Shown piece after piece: positions 23,601 through 35,305 of a stretch of DNA of 64,000 bases; the first letter of the stretch is position 1; every line of letters starts with the position of its first letter. Position numbers and translations under genes: made by a program. The DNA comes from Vermamoeba vermiformis (lineage: Eukaryota > Tubulinea > Echinamoebida): NCBI GenBank assembly GCA_045837725.1, contig JBEWZL010000123.1, forward strand, positions 186,001 through 250,000. Direction: 5' to 3'. Under the pieces are notes generated by a model. The model saw nothing but the letters and a program-made list of their open reading frames with translations, searched no databases and had not been told where the DNA came from.

Positions 23601-24987
23601 TTAAAATAGAATGATTTTCGTTTGACCACTTTTAACGAGCTTATGGAAATGTTTGTTATACATATTAAAGAAATCTACTTTTGTTTCTTTCATATCCAAT
23701 ATCGTAAAGCTCTTAACAGTAGCAAACATATCAATAATTAAGTACTTGCAGCGCGACAGATTGAGACCGTCCTCCATATCCGCCAACTTATCGACGCGAT
23801 TAGGTGTACCAACGGCAATATCGACGGCGTGGTCTTTCAAGAATTTTTGTTGCTCTGGCGGCTTTTTGAACTTGGAGTACAAACGCGCGATCGGATGTTC
23901 TTTTGAGTCGAGCGAGTTCAAACAACTAAAGGAATATCGTTAGATCTACGCATGAATATATAATAGAAGTGGCACCTACTTGATAATTTCGATGGCTCGG
24001 TTAGTAGCTGGAGTTAAAATCATAATAACTGGACCTTCGCTCTTGGTCTCTTTCTTCTCTTTAGTCTCTTCTTTCTTATTCTTCTTATTCTTGGCATCCT
24101 TGTCATTCTTCTCGGTGTTACTGCTCTTAGCGCCCTTATCTTTAACAACGTTCTGTTTCACCTCGGGGGCAATGCGCTCAATAAGCTTGAGCAGGTACTT
24201 CAATTCCCATTCACTCTCGTCTTTAGGCTTCATAAAGTTGGACTCTAACATGTGCATAATATAAATATTGGCACTCAGGCGTTAGTATGCATTGGGCTCT
24301 TACCTTCTAACTTGTCCGACATTTCCAAGGTAGACAATTTGGAACCGATCGCTTCGACCTGTGGGCATCGTTAGTAACGAAGTAATATTTCGTGCATTTA
24401 AATATTAATAAGCTTACATATAAGGCCCAAAAGCTGGTCAACTGTTCTTCGATCGACTGAAATTGCAGTCCTTTCCACGTTCTGGTAGCGTTTGCTGCAG
24501 CTTTAGCTTTCTTCTTCGCCTAACAATCGCAATTAAAATTAAAGTTTCGACGATAAGAATATCTTTGAAGGAACTTACTCTTAGCTCTGCTAATTTTTGT
24601 TTTTTTCTAGCGGATCTGGCTGTTATTTTGGAGTAATAAATTAGATAAATTGCTAATAATACGAAATCATATACAAAAATTAATAAATAAGTCAATGTCC
24701 AAGTAGATGGCGCAGAATTGCAGGTAATTACAGATCGTGCGATGCGATCGAGATCTGGATCGCCTGACACTCTTTGCAATATGGGCATAACTGGTTTAAT
24801 ACTTGCCAATATCCTCTTCGGTAAGCTCTGCATCCTCATTTTCATTGTCCTCCAACTTTCGCTTGACGCCTCGCTTAGTGCCCTCTGATTTGGAGCCCTC
24901 ATCGACTACAGAGTCATCGTTGTCGTGAGAATATGAGTCAGTACCTCCAACAAAGGCTACGTTTCCTTCTAAATCAGCGTCTCCCAT
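23601..24987 (-). CDS. CMSS1/Cms1-like ribosome biogenesis protein
   Basis: This belongs to the Cms1 family, linked to the small ribosomal subunit processome. The start is MGDADLEGNVAFVGGTDSYS, followed by an acidic stretch, KRGVKRKLEDNENEDAEL and basic exons (ARSARKKQKLAELR, AKKKAKAAANATRTWKGLQF). The core matches Cms1: VMILTPATNRAIEIIK-like strand, DIAVGTPNRVDKLADMEDGL, LNLSRCKYLIIDMF (a helicase-like fold without a full set of ATPase motifs) and the C-terminal KIILF. The Lys/Glu-rich exon (24030-24140) is low complexity. Intron 1 appears to be GC-AG: exon ...EEDI ends at G|GCAAGT (24801-24806), and only this donor keeps frame with ARSARKKQ. Confidence 0.83.
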
Positions 24988-25840
24988 AAAGATCTCAGTC
25001 GTGTTCCTCAACCGGCAAATGAAACTGGATTAAAATTTTCGACGATCACTAAAAAATGCTCCGCCAACGTCGTTGATCATGTTTAATAATGACAACTTAT
25101 TAAAGCATTCTGCGGTCGGATTTGTTGCTGGACGAAGCGAGTGAGGTCGCGCATTCAACGTCTTGGGCTTTTAACCTGTGCACTTGACAACTAAACACAA
25201 ATTTGGGAAAACGTGGATAAAATTAAAAAGATACGTATCCTTATACGAGTTGTATTAGATTTGTGCACTTCGCTGTAAAGCGATTAGGATAATGAAACCC
25301 CAAAAAGTAAAAAGGGCGCGCAAACTGCAGTTACCGTTGCTAAGCAGGGTTTTTGGTTTTCTTGTGGTCTTTTGACAATTCATTGAACATTTCAACACTC
25401 GCCACACGTGGGGCAGCACTGCACGTGGTCCGTCGCAACAAAGATCCCCCTTTTTTCCGGAGCGACGCGATCGCGTTCCCTTTCTCTCGCGCTACTATCG
25501 GCACGGTAGGCAGAAATGATATTCATTTAATTAATACATTTATTTGTATTTACATTCTATTTACAACCGTCGGTTGGTCGTGTTGCATCTCCCTATTGGG
25601 ACGGATGCACCAGCGGAGTCGTATAATAAGCACTTAGACGTTGCTTCAAAGTGCTACATCGTGGAATTCTGCTTCAGAAAAAGTTGCATGGCTTGATCGT
25701 CGAAAGACCAGATACTGAAATTACTGAAACAGCGATGTTTAGAGCTCTCTTTGGCTAAGACACGCTAAACCAACAGGCGCGAGTCGTGAAGTGACATCGC
25801 GCGAGCAAGGAGTGACAGCGATAGGGGTCGGGGGAAGCAT
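24988..25840. other. Intergenic between CMSS1 and the Cip/Kip-like gene
   Basis: This 853-bp region holds the CMSS1 promoter and the 3' flank of the next minus-strand gene. A short plus-strand ORF (25353-25637) has no recognisable domain and biased content, so I do not call it. Nothing else is supported. Confidence 0.4.
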
Positions 25841-26050
25841 CTAGATGGTTCGAGAGTTTCCAGCCAAAGTGGCAATGGCAGGCGCAGTTTCCAAATCAGC
25901 GATGAGACGGTCTTGGTCCACAGGTCCGAAGAGGTTGCGACGAACGGGGCGACCGAATATATTGCGCTCGATCTTCTCTGGCTTGCGGATGGGCTGCGAT
26001 CGGGTTGCAGAACCGACGGAACTTCTACGAACTTGGTTGCATCGGGCCAT
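25841..26050 (-). CDS. Cip/Kip-like CDK inhibitor mini-protein (RRNLFGPVD)
   Basis: A single-exon 69-aa protein starts MARCNQVRRSSVGSATRSQP. Residues about 38-46 read RRNLFGPVD and continue QDRLIADLETA. This reproduces the cyclin-binding start of the CDI domain of p21/p27/p57 (p27 has CRNLFGPVDHEELTRDLE), including the RxLF core and the following amphipathic helix. A related block, RNIFGRPV, lies just upstream, so the motif looks duplicated in tandem. The second half of CDI, which inserts into the CDK active site (WNFDF-type), is missing, and the protein ends IATLAGNSRTI. Cyclin docking is a reasonable inference; CDK inhibition is not shown. The ATG at 26050 is the only in-frame start. The ORF is strongly basic before the motif. 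Confidence 0.7.
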   Translation of the reverse strand: MARCNQVRRSSVGSATRSQPIRKPEKIERNIFGRPVRRNLFGPVDQDRLIADLETAPAIATLAGNSRTI

Positions 26051-27071
26051 GGTTTCTAACGTAAGTTATTGATCGGTTTCGTGATGTGGTGTGTGGTGTT
26101 GCGACTTGCGCGATAAATTAATTACACACAAGCAAAAAAATTTTCTTTTTAACGTTTTTGGAACGGAATCACATCCCGACGCTCCGTACTCCACGGTGGC
26201 TCACAAGGAGGTCTCCGTGAACTTCCATTTCATCTTTAAAGCTATCTAGGCCCTAGATATTAGTCTTTGGCGTATCTTTACGGAATAATAAAGATTCGCC
26301 CTTGTATACCGGTGCCAAATGGCCCTTGTGAGTGGGAAAGGATCCTTTTCGTGCTGTCACGAGCCGTAGTGTTTCGATGACTTTCTTTGACGAGATATAA
26401 TTTCGAGCACTGATATTAATGTTTAATTTTGTGATGCCTTTTAGAGAAGTGATAAATTTTAATGACTGGGTTGTTCCGCTAGCTTATGAAACTGACGTTC
26501 AGCAATAAATATAAGCAGATCAACTACGCGTTAAATTTGGAAAGATTTGTTTCAATTTATCGGCGTATCTTAGATATGGCACAGAAAGAGCAGATGTGAC
26601 ATCGCGTGCTTTTGTGTCCAAAGCTTAGATACACCTAGAAAGCACCGCAAGAATTCGTTGAATAATTGTGTCGGTAGATTCTAGCCGTATCGAATCTTTT
26701 CTTGCCACCCAGGTTTTAAATTGCCATTTTTAAACTTTGGGCGCGCAATTCAAATCTTGCTAAAATTTTGATTAAATTCTCATCTAGATGGCTCCGATTA
26801 AAGTTAACCTTCTTAGGATGTACATAAAATGCTTGGTGCTTAATATCAAGGTTGCACGTCGTTATACTTCCGGATTTCGTGTTTGCCAGGTAATTCGCTC
26901 GAGCGAATTGGGGACACAATTTACTTTATTGGGCCTGCCAATATTTTGCACGAATGGCTCGATAAGATAGCTCTCGAGTTGTTGCATCTCTGGTTGCTGT
27001 TTTGTCAAGATTCAGATTTTTTTTGAACCGCTAAATTTACGTAAAATTCAAATCTGATACCTACAAGAGTC
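26051..27071. other. 1.0-kb divergent intergenic region
   Basis: This lies between the divergent Cip/Kip-like gene (-) and RidA gene (+). It is long for this window and contains a GC-richer patch at 26160-26230. I see no ORF, tRNA or repeat; long promoter control of either gene is possible. Confidence 0.4.
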
Positions 27072-28207
27072 ATGTTTGGTCGATTACAGCAATCTTTATT
27101 CAAAGGCATCGGAAAAGCGATCCCTAAGTCAGTAACTAGCAAAACGACAAATAAGGGCTTGTTCTGGGGTCTCAAAAGTCAATCTCGATCTATCAACGTA
27201 GAAAATCGTATTAAAGAGCTTGGTTTTGATTTGCCTCCTGCTGTTAAGTAAGATCATATCGATATAACGATTAGTAGCTTTTATTTAACGCCTAACGCCT
27301 TTCAGTCCTGCTGCCAATTATGTTGGTGCAGTTAGAAGAGAAAATTTTATTTATTTGAGTGGACATCTGCCTTACAAAGTATGTATATTATTTTATAGAA
27401 TTTTTAGAATAAATTTTAGAGGCCATCGTAAAATAAACGAAATTTTCAGTTAATTTTGAATTTTCTTTAACGGATCTGGACGCTCGTATTCATCATCAGC
27501 AACTAATTTCGTATACCTAGGCGCCCAACTTTTATAGCGAGAAAGATTTAATCAAAGGCAAAGTTGGTCAAGATGTTACTGTCGAACAAGCATACGAAGC
27601 GGCAAGATCCTGTGCATTAGCTCTGTTGGGCACTCTTGAGCGTGAAGTTGACGATTTGGATTCGGTACGCTACATACGAGTTAAATTATATCAATGTGAT
27701 CGCTTCAGTATTAATTTTTGTTACCCGAATCACCAGGTCCAAATCGTTAAGGTGACTGGCTTCATTAACTGCACTGAGAACTTTACGGAGCATTCTCAAG
27801 TGCTGAACGGCGCTTCCGACTTCTTGGTACAAGTTTTTGGTGAAAGCCGTGGCTCACACACCCGATCAGGTACGCGTGTAACGACCTAAATCCGCTTACC
27901 TGAAACTGCTTTTGCTTCTAAAGCAATATGATATCATATAATATGATGCCGTATACCTAAATAAGTATAAGATCTTTGGCTAAGCTATCGAAGAATCTTT
28001 ATGACATTTGATCTCGGGATCTTACCGAGAGCCGTTCTTTATCGATACAATTGAATACTATTATACTCATCATATTCATATACATGTACTGATCGGTATT
28101 GTTTTATATTAGCCGTGGGAGTAAATTCATTGCCAAAGGGCGTTGCCGTTGAAATCGAAATGGTTGCTTATGCTTTGGAAGAGTACGTCAACAACAAAGT
28201 CGATTAA
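27072..28207 (+). CDS. RidA/YjgF-family enamine deaminase, probably mitochondrial
   Basis: RidA proteins hydrolyse reactive enamine/imine intermediates from amino-acid metabolism. The first exon, MFGRLQQSLFKGIGKAIPKS then TSKTTNKGLFWG, is basic and Ser/Thr-rich, so an organelle presequence is likely. The core includes NRIKELGFDLPPAVN, NFIYLSGHLPYK, GQDVTVEQAYEAARSCALAL, VTGFINCTENFTEHSQVLNG, and ends VGVNSLPKGVAVEIEMVAYA then LEEYVNNKVD. The SGHLP and catalytic-site Arg region (SRGSHTRSAVGV) are present, matching the YER057c/YjgF subgroup with the longer N-terminal half. It has about five introns, two of them over 150 nt. Confidence 0.88.
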
Positions 28208-28334
28208 AGTACGCTGCATGTTAAATAAACTCAATATATGTTAATATCCCATGCACTGGCTGATTGATTTTGAATTTTGATGCCTTGATCTGGCGGAGAA
28301 TTTTATATTTACATTTGTTATGTACATTGCGGAT

Positions 28335-28638
28335 TTATGGGGGAGGAGGCCTGAAGCTCGTTTTGATTCTATTCATCCATGCGTTATAGAACTCTATTGA
28401 CTTGTTATACACAAGTACAGCGGTGTCTTTTGCTCGATCAATTTTGAGCGGATCTTGATAGACTTGATAGCCAACAGCTGCGGTCAATCCGATGGCTCCA
28501 AGCTAATCACATGTATTAGTAATGTCAGTATGTTCGTAATGATTCACTTGAATATACCTTGCAAGCCAAAATTCCGAGTTGAAGAACGTAAGATCTGCGT
28601 TCCCAAGCCTTTAATTGCTGCCCATCAATTAATTTCAT
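28335..28638 (-). CDS. Small single-TM protein (about 80 aa)
   Basis: Two exons give MKLIDGQQLKAWERRSYVLQ, LGILACK joined to LGAIGLTAAVGYQVYQDPLK, a charged middle, and a C terminus RIKTSFRPPPP. One hydrophobic segment (VLQLGILACKLGAIGLTAAV) with a basic N-terminal flank suggests an inner-membrane or ER single-pass protein. The size, the GAxGLTAAVGYQVY helix and the Pro-rich end are faintly like MIC13/QIL1 of the MICOS complex, but that is only a suggestion. Confidence 0.5.
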
Positions 28639-28907
28639 GCCTATTGAGCTACATCTCGGTGTATATACGCTTGTGGTAACGAATGTACCCCTATACGAGC
28701 GAATGTTAGCGTATATTTGATTTCCCGCCTTCGAGTGGATTAAAATTTAATTCAAAATTAAATAATTATTGACAAGAGCGACAGGAGTTAATTAATTTTC
28801 GATTGATTCACAATAGAATTGCCATAAACAACGTTATAAGAAAATTTTGTGACCGACCAAGTTCGGCAAACGAAATTTTTTATCGCGTGATCAGATCTGC
28901 ATATTTT

Positions 28908-29219
28908 TTACCTTGAAACAGGAATGTCATTCAGCTCCAAAACTGATTTGAATTTTGCTACATCGTTCAAGGGCACGAAATGGCTATCGTGGTAATTTTT
29001 GCATTCGTAGTATCGCTTGAAAAAGAATCCGTGAACAACATCTATTTCAGATTTGTTGCCAAAACGATCATACAAAATTACGTTTCTTTTTACATTCCAT
29101 TTGCCTTCTCGTCGTAATATTTTTTCGACTTTTTTCTCCAAATCATCTCCCTTATTTTTTAGTGCTCGTTTTTCAATCCACTTTTTAATCGGTGATTGCG
29201 CAGGCGTAGAAGTCTGCAT
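28908..29219 (-). CDS. PD-(D/E)xK nuclease-like protein
   Basis: The ORF starts MQTSTPAQSPIKKWIEKRAL. The segment GDDLEKKVEKILRREGKWNV, then NVILYDRFGNKSEIDVVHGF and KRYYECKNYHDSHFVPLND, contains the restriction-endonuclease-fold signature: an early Glu, the Asp in SEIDVV, and E-C-K in YYECKNY. The helix DVAKFKSVLELNDIPVSR follows. The family is used in DNA repair and in organelle nucleases such as Rrg7-type proteins; which applies here is unknown. The frame meets GTAAAA right after PVS-AG, so the gene probably continues through an intron, but no clear 3' exon was found. Confidence 0.55.
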   Translation of the reverse strand: MQTSTPAQSPIKKWIEKRALKNKGDDLEKKVEKILRREGKWNVKRNVILYDRFGNKSEIDVVHGFFFKRYYECKNYHDSHFVPLNDVAKFKSVLELNDIPVSR

Positions 29220-29403
29220 TATAAATAAATAAATAACACGATTGCGCGTGCCTTCGTTGTCGTCTATTAAATCAGTTATGTGCTAATGCAATACAAAAGC
29301 TCAATAAAAAGTGGGATCTCACCCGACTTTCAGCTAAAATTTTCCTTCCGTTCAAACTCACTATTATAATTACTGATCTCGATAATAATACACACTTCTT
29401 GTG

Positions 29404-32400
29404 ATGGAGTCGACGAAGAAAGCAACGAGTGCTGTATCAGGTATAATACGAGCCGTTTTTTCGTTTTCGAATTGACTTTAACGGATGTTGGCTGGGATTT
29501 GTCCGAGAGCTCTATTAATCGTAAATATACGATAATTAATATACTGACACACGAATACAGAGACTGAGATCAAGGACCTGACACGTCTGTTGAATTCTCG
29601 AAATCCAAAAATTCAAGCAGGCATGCTGTGGATAATTGCAGCCCTATCAGCAGACGACGGTAATAATTAGAATATTTTATGATTATTTAGTACAAAAATA
29701 TCGGAGAAGGAGCGTTAATACGTAATTTAAAAATTACGGTGCCGTAATTATCCTAATTCGTTCGTTAAATCAAATTCAAATTCGTATATAACCTCTTAAA
29801 ATACGAATGTAATAATTAATTACGTATTTTATTGCAGAAAAATACAGAGACAGATGCGGATCATCAACGATAAGAACTTTATGCGAATTATTGCAATCAA
29901 AGGACATTAAATTACGCGTTGGCGCTATTGAAGCACTTTGCAACGTATCAATACATAACGGTATGCTATAATCACAGCTCTACATTGCTATTTTTAATTG
30001 ATTCGTATCTTTAACGGCTGATCCGCTCAAATCTCTTTAACGACCAGATCTAGCTTGAATTCGATTCTTGAACTATAATAATCTACTTAATAGACTAAGT
30101 TCAACGATAAACGATCGATAATAAAGCAGTTCAATCGGAGTAAATCACGACAGCAGATCTAAAATCTCCAAATTGATTTTTGACGCTCGTTGAGAGTGTC
30201 TTTGCTAAAATGCACCAATTAATTTCGTTCTATTTTTAGAGCATAATTGCAACGTGATCGTGCGTGAAGGAGGAATTAAACCGTTATTAGCGAGTTTTAA
30301 AATCAAAAAAGCGATTGTAAAGGAATGGGTGGCTTCAACATTATGTAATATAGCTTATAGCAATGGTAAGTCTCACTATATGATTTATTTAGAGTTCAAA
30401 TAATGCTGCTGATCAAATATACAAAATATTTTAATTTTTTTAATAATTTTTTCTGTCACTTTTACCGTGACTTGGTATGACCTCGTAATTATTACAATTT
30501 GTTCCTCGTTTGTACATATATAGTAGGTGCCTAATATGGTATATTCGCAATATTGATATCACATTGCAATGTACACGAGATTGGCTTAGATTGTTGTTTT
30601 TTGATGTGACACTTTGGTGCGAATTCACTGAACAACACGTGACTAATCATTGCACTTATTTATTCAGAACAAAATTGCGCATCGATTGAAAGTGAAGGCG
30701 GAGTTAAAGCGCTGATTGAACTCGTCAAGGACTCGAGTGAAAATGTTGTGCTTGCGGGCCTTGCTGCGCTGCGCAATTTGGTCGGAACATCGCGTAAGTA
30801 CTAGGAATGATAGCATATACTATAGGACACGAGTACTATCATATAGATATACCACTATTGATGTAGTACAAATACCCGATTCGTTTTCATACCGCGAACC
30901 CCTGTCACAAACAAATTTTTCGAATTGGGAACGGTACATTTCCTCTGTGATTTCAAGTAGATTGCAATTATAGCCATATAAAATTTATATACACTACATA
31001 TAACAAAAATGCTAGTTCGAATGTGACACTGACGTTGTTCTTTTTTTGACATGCAGGCCGTGCCGCGACTAATTTTGTCGATGGTGGTGGTATCTACGTG
31101 TTACTGGACACTTTGAGACCAGCTGTCGAGAACAACTTTGACTTGCACAGCACATTCAGCACGCAGAACTACAGCGAACAAGTGCACGACGAGGAGATCA
31201 TTGCCTCCGTGGTCTCTGTCTTCTGCAACTTGGCCTTCAAGAACGGTACGTGTGACACGTGTCATTTTTAATCCGCGCCTCGTGCTCGTCATTCTCGCGA
31301 TATTTTTCACGGCAACATAAGATTGAGAATAGGACTAACGAATATATAGAGGCCAATTGCAAGCGAATTGGAGAACAAGAAGGTTTGTTGAAAATGTTCC
31401 TCGAGTTATTGCCGCGGTACAAAAACAACGTTGAAATTCAACTGTCGATATTGGGCACATTGCACAACTTGTCTCAATATGGTAAGTGCTCGTGAGGCTG
31501 ATTATAGGCATTCCTTATTAACACCTTGGCACCTAGAGCCCAATTGTAAAATATTGTTGCAATTGAAGGCACTGCGCGTTGTCTCCGAGTTCGAGAAGTC
31601 CCCGCACTTGGAGCTCCGTGAGCCCGCAGGCAAAATCATCACCTTCGTGAAGAGTTATCAAGGTACGAGTGACGCGAGGCCTACTCTTGTAAGCGCTGTG
31701 GCCTAATTAGATATTATTATTATAGACCAAGAGGAGTTGGCTAAGAAATCAGGCATCGGCTTCAAAACACGCAAAACAAATGGCTCAACAATGGAGCCAC
31801 TCAACTTGGACAAAACGAAACAAAGCAGCAGCACTGCACGCAGTATTTTGTCGCCGCGTGACGTGCAGACGATCAACAACAAGAGCAGTCCAACGGCCGA
31901 TTCTTCAACACGCGGCAGTCAAACACACCGCGAGGGACAACACAACCGCAGCTTGAGCACCGAGGCCACGCTGAGCAGTGAGCGTGACGGGCGTAAATCA
32001 GAGGACCAATCACGCCATCATCACCACGACGAGAAAGACAAGGACAAGAAGCACAAGTCCTCGCGGAAGAAGGACTCGTCGTCGCGCGAGGGCAAAGACA
32101 AAGAGAAGGTCCAGACAGGACTGAGTGCTGATCGATTAGACGTGTCAGATCACAAGTCTGAGAAGCGCAAATCTGAGCGACGAAAATCAGAAAAGCGACG
32201 GTCAATCGATGCAGGCAATCGGTCCAAGTCCCCTTCAGGCGAGTCAAGTACAAATTTCAACAACGTAAATGTGAATAATACGGGCACTGAGGCCGAATCT
32301 CGACGTCACAAACACAGATCTGATCGACATAAGCGAGACGAGTTGAGTGAAAAGAAAGAAGATAAGATGAATAATGTTAATATTAACAACACTAGTAGTG

Positions 32401-32432
32401 GTGAAAAGAGCAACGGTGCGGATAAATCGTAA
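29404..32432 (+). CDS. Armadillo-repeat protein with Lys/Ser-rich tail
   Basis: The protein starts MESTKKATSAVSETEIKDLT. Seven or so armadillo repeats follow, for example EHNCNVIVREGGIKPLLASF, EQNCASIESEGGVKALIELV, FVDGGGIYVLLDTLRP, EANCKRIGEQEGLLKMFLEL and EPNCKILLQLKALRVV. Four exons start exactly at E-x-N-C, so exon borders mark repeat units. From about 31737 the tail is disordered, rich in Ser, Lys, Asp and His (KKSGIGFKTRKTNGSTMEPL, DKDKKHKSSRKKDSSSREGK, SEKRKSERRKSEKRRS) and ends SNGADKS. Armadillo arrays bind partner peptides; the partner is unknown. Confidence 0.85.
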
Positions 32433-32519
32433 AAACTTTCCCGCAGTTTTGAATTTTCACAACCAATTTTGATTCGCAATAAATAAGAGCTTATTTATTA
32501 ATTACATGGGTTTATTTTA

Positions 32520-35106
32520 TCAGCTCGTAAGATATTCTTGCATAAATGATTGTCGGCCTTGTTGTTTTGCATAGCCGTTCTTCATCAGAATAATCTTACT
32601 GCACAAGTACACGATGAATTCTTTCAGCTGCGGGGAGACAAGTGTCAGTTTTCAAAGTCACTATAAAACAATTATAACAATAATTATAAAGTACGTACCA
32701 CTGTGCCCGTTGTGTAGAGACCACCAGTGTCTTTGATTTGACTTGAAAGTGCTTGCAAGGTCGTGTGAAGCTTCATGAATATATCTACCTTCCTAGCGAA
32801 CAGTTCGTAATGCACTGCAATGGCAATCTCAACGAGGTTCATGAAACACAACAGATCGTCGTAGTTTGTAGCGCCTTGTTCGATTTTGATCGATTTCAAC
32901 AATTTGATGAGGTTGTGCATGTTGATCATTTCATCATTGCCTATCGTGAAGTATTGAATGCCCTGTACATTGCACATTAGATCACGTGATCTACTCGGCA
33001 AGGTGAGACATACCTCCATATTAGTAGCGGCCTCTAGTGACGCAGCTGCGAGATTGTGTCGAACGAACCTCGTCAGTGGCGTGCCATATGGTGTCATATT
33101 TATACATTGCACTAATGTTCTGTAATCAGTGCTTTCTATGTGCATGTGCTTAATGACATCGGGCTACAATAATAAATATATTAGTCATATATAAAGACAT
33201 TAGTAAGTACGTACAATGACGAGTTCATTACATCGGTGCAAATTAATGTACAGTGCCTCCATGACACGCTGCAGTTGCGACAACAGTTTAAATCCCTTAG
33301 TATCGAGTGTCATGTGATAGCACACACCTAATAAGGCGTATTTCTCGTCCCTTTCCAAGTCACATAAATCTTTTCGGATCAATATGCTCAGCGCATCTAA
33401 CACTTTTTGCAAGTTGAATAGTGGGAAGTGCACTGACCTAATGAAATCTCCGTTAATCACGTGCTCGTGTTGCGTGAAATCAACAAGCCTTGACATACCA
33501 TTCCCAATCGCGGTTATCAATGTCAACCATTTCTACGTCAACTGAAACCATTGCATTATTATTACTTCCTTCTTTAGTGTTACCTAATCCGATCACTTCC
33601 AAGTCCGCACCAAAATCACTGATCAGATCCAAAATCATGTGAAATGTGAGCACTTTACAGTCATCCGGATCCTTCGAACAGACGCAAGAATAAGTTATCG
33701 TTATAGCGGTATATGTTAGACTATCAAGCACTTACATTATTCAGTACTTCCATAAGTGTCTCATGGGCAGCCCACACAAGGTCTGGACTATCCGAGTGAC
33801 AGCCTGAAAAATGATTATTAATTAGTGTTCGGACAAAGGTCAAGTTTCATACAATTAAAATGAGACTAAAAGTTACTATAAGACTTACATATATGTAGCA
33901 GCCATCTGATAAAATGATCTGATTTCAAGAAGGGCTCACGACCAACAAGAAATTTGAGAGATCTGTTAAGCACCTTTTCGAACGGTGGTACGGTGCCTAT
34001 TAGAAGAGCAATATTAATATCGAGCTATAGTCTTATAATAGGTCTCGTCTACATACCAGTGAATAAGATGCAGCTCGGAGCTAATTCTTTCTTATCAAAC
34101 GGCAGGGGTGTCAATTCAAGGGTTTTCTTCCTCTGCGACACGACATTAGTACTCGTCTCATAAGGGATATTACCGTATTGTATTAATACATACCCAATTC
34201 TTAGTAAATAATTGATCTTTGCGCTCAATTTCTTTCGCTTCTTGCGAGACCGCAATTAACTGAAAATGTTAGATCTGTTAGTTTAAGTTCTTAGGCTTAT
34301 TTAACATTACGTTATATTATATTAGTATAGATAAGATGTTATACGTACTTTTTGTATTTTTTGATGTGATTTCAACGCTTGTTTTCGTTCTTCAATGTCA
34401 CCACTTTTCTCCGCGCTCTTCTCCAACAGCACATTGTGCACTTGCATCTCCACATCGCTGTCGCCACTGTCACTCTCGTCTTCCATGCGCCGCAGTTCAT
34501 TTAGTGCACGGTGCTTCTCGTGCTGGTGGGACTTGTACCGTTCATTTTCAGCAAGCAAAGCGTCGATGCCGTAGCGCATACCAGTGTTCGTTGTTTTTGA
34601 TTTTTTGGATTTGTTGGCGGATCTTAGTGGTCTTGTTTGTATTAGATTGTATATAACTCGTTATTTTGTTGTTGTTCGAGTCTTTTGTAACAGATGGAGC
34701 TCTTTTGCGAGTTTTCTTTGTGTTGGTATTATTCTCGGAATCTTTTTTGTTATTCTGCGCAGGTGGCGATGACGTATAATTGCTTAATATTCTGTATCAA
34801 AAAAGGTATAAGCATAAAAGGTACGGATCGCAGATGCACACTCCGAAAATGCTAGGAAATTAATTCTGAGATAAATTGATAATAAACATTGAGCTTTTGC
34901 AAATAAAAATATTTAAATATTCTATTCTTAAATAACAGAATAATAATTGATCCAACGCGTTCTTACTTGTTTATATCAACTGAAGACTCGCCATCGTCTG
35001 ACAATGATAATCTTTTCGATATGGGAATTGCAATTTCTTCATCGCTATCTTCCTCGTAGTTCTTCGTTAGCCTTTGCAAAGCCTCCGCTGTAAACTCGCC
35101 ATCCAT
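32520..35106 (-). CDS. SLF2/FAM178-like protein (probable SMC5/6 localisation factor)
   Basis: The start exon is MDGEFTAEALQRLTKNYEED with an acidic segment; the next is Asn/Lys/Ser-rich (NNKKDSENNTNTKKTRKRAP). A helical region ALLAENERYKSHQHEKHRAL then leads to LELTPLPFDKKELAPSCILF, FLVGREPFLKSDHFIRWLLH and HSDSPDLVWAAHETLMEVLN, which resemble the conserved FAM178/SLF2 domain. Later exons are all-helical (LALGVCYHMTLDTKG-type, RLVDFTQHEHVINGDFIRSV, NMTPYGTPLTRFVRHNLAAA) and end QEYLTS. The family helps SMC5/6 reach damaged DNA, but the match is from memory of conserved blocks. The frame steps +1 near 34550 (TGC TGA AAA) without a canonical intron; A-runs lie nearby. Confidence 0.5.
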
Positions 35107-35305
35107 TTATAAAAGAATTATAATACAGAATAAATAACCTATTGTTATATATACAAGCGCTTTCGCTGCTAATACGTAAATTGGGTCGCAAGCAGTTCAA
35201 AAATTTCGCGCGATGCAGGTCATATGACTGAATTTTTGGCGAGAACAAAAAAACATGGCCTAAGCATCGTTGATTTAGCTCCTTGTAATATAGCTTAATA
35301 CCACA

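Noticed and set aside
24438-24902. 154-codon ORF across CMSS1 introns
   Set aside because: It reads through intron sequence in a non-CMSS1 frame, and its hydrophobic stretch is AT-rich intron translation.
25353-25637. 94-codon plus-strand ORF opposite the Cip/Kip-like gene's 3' flank
   Set aside because: No conserved motif is visible and part of it is AT-rich spacer.
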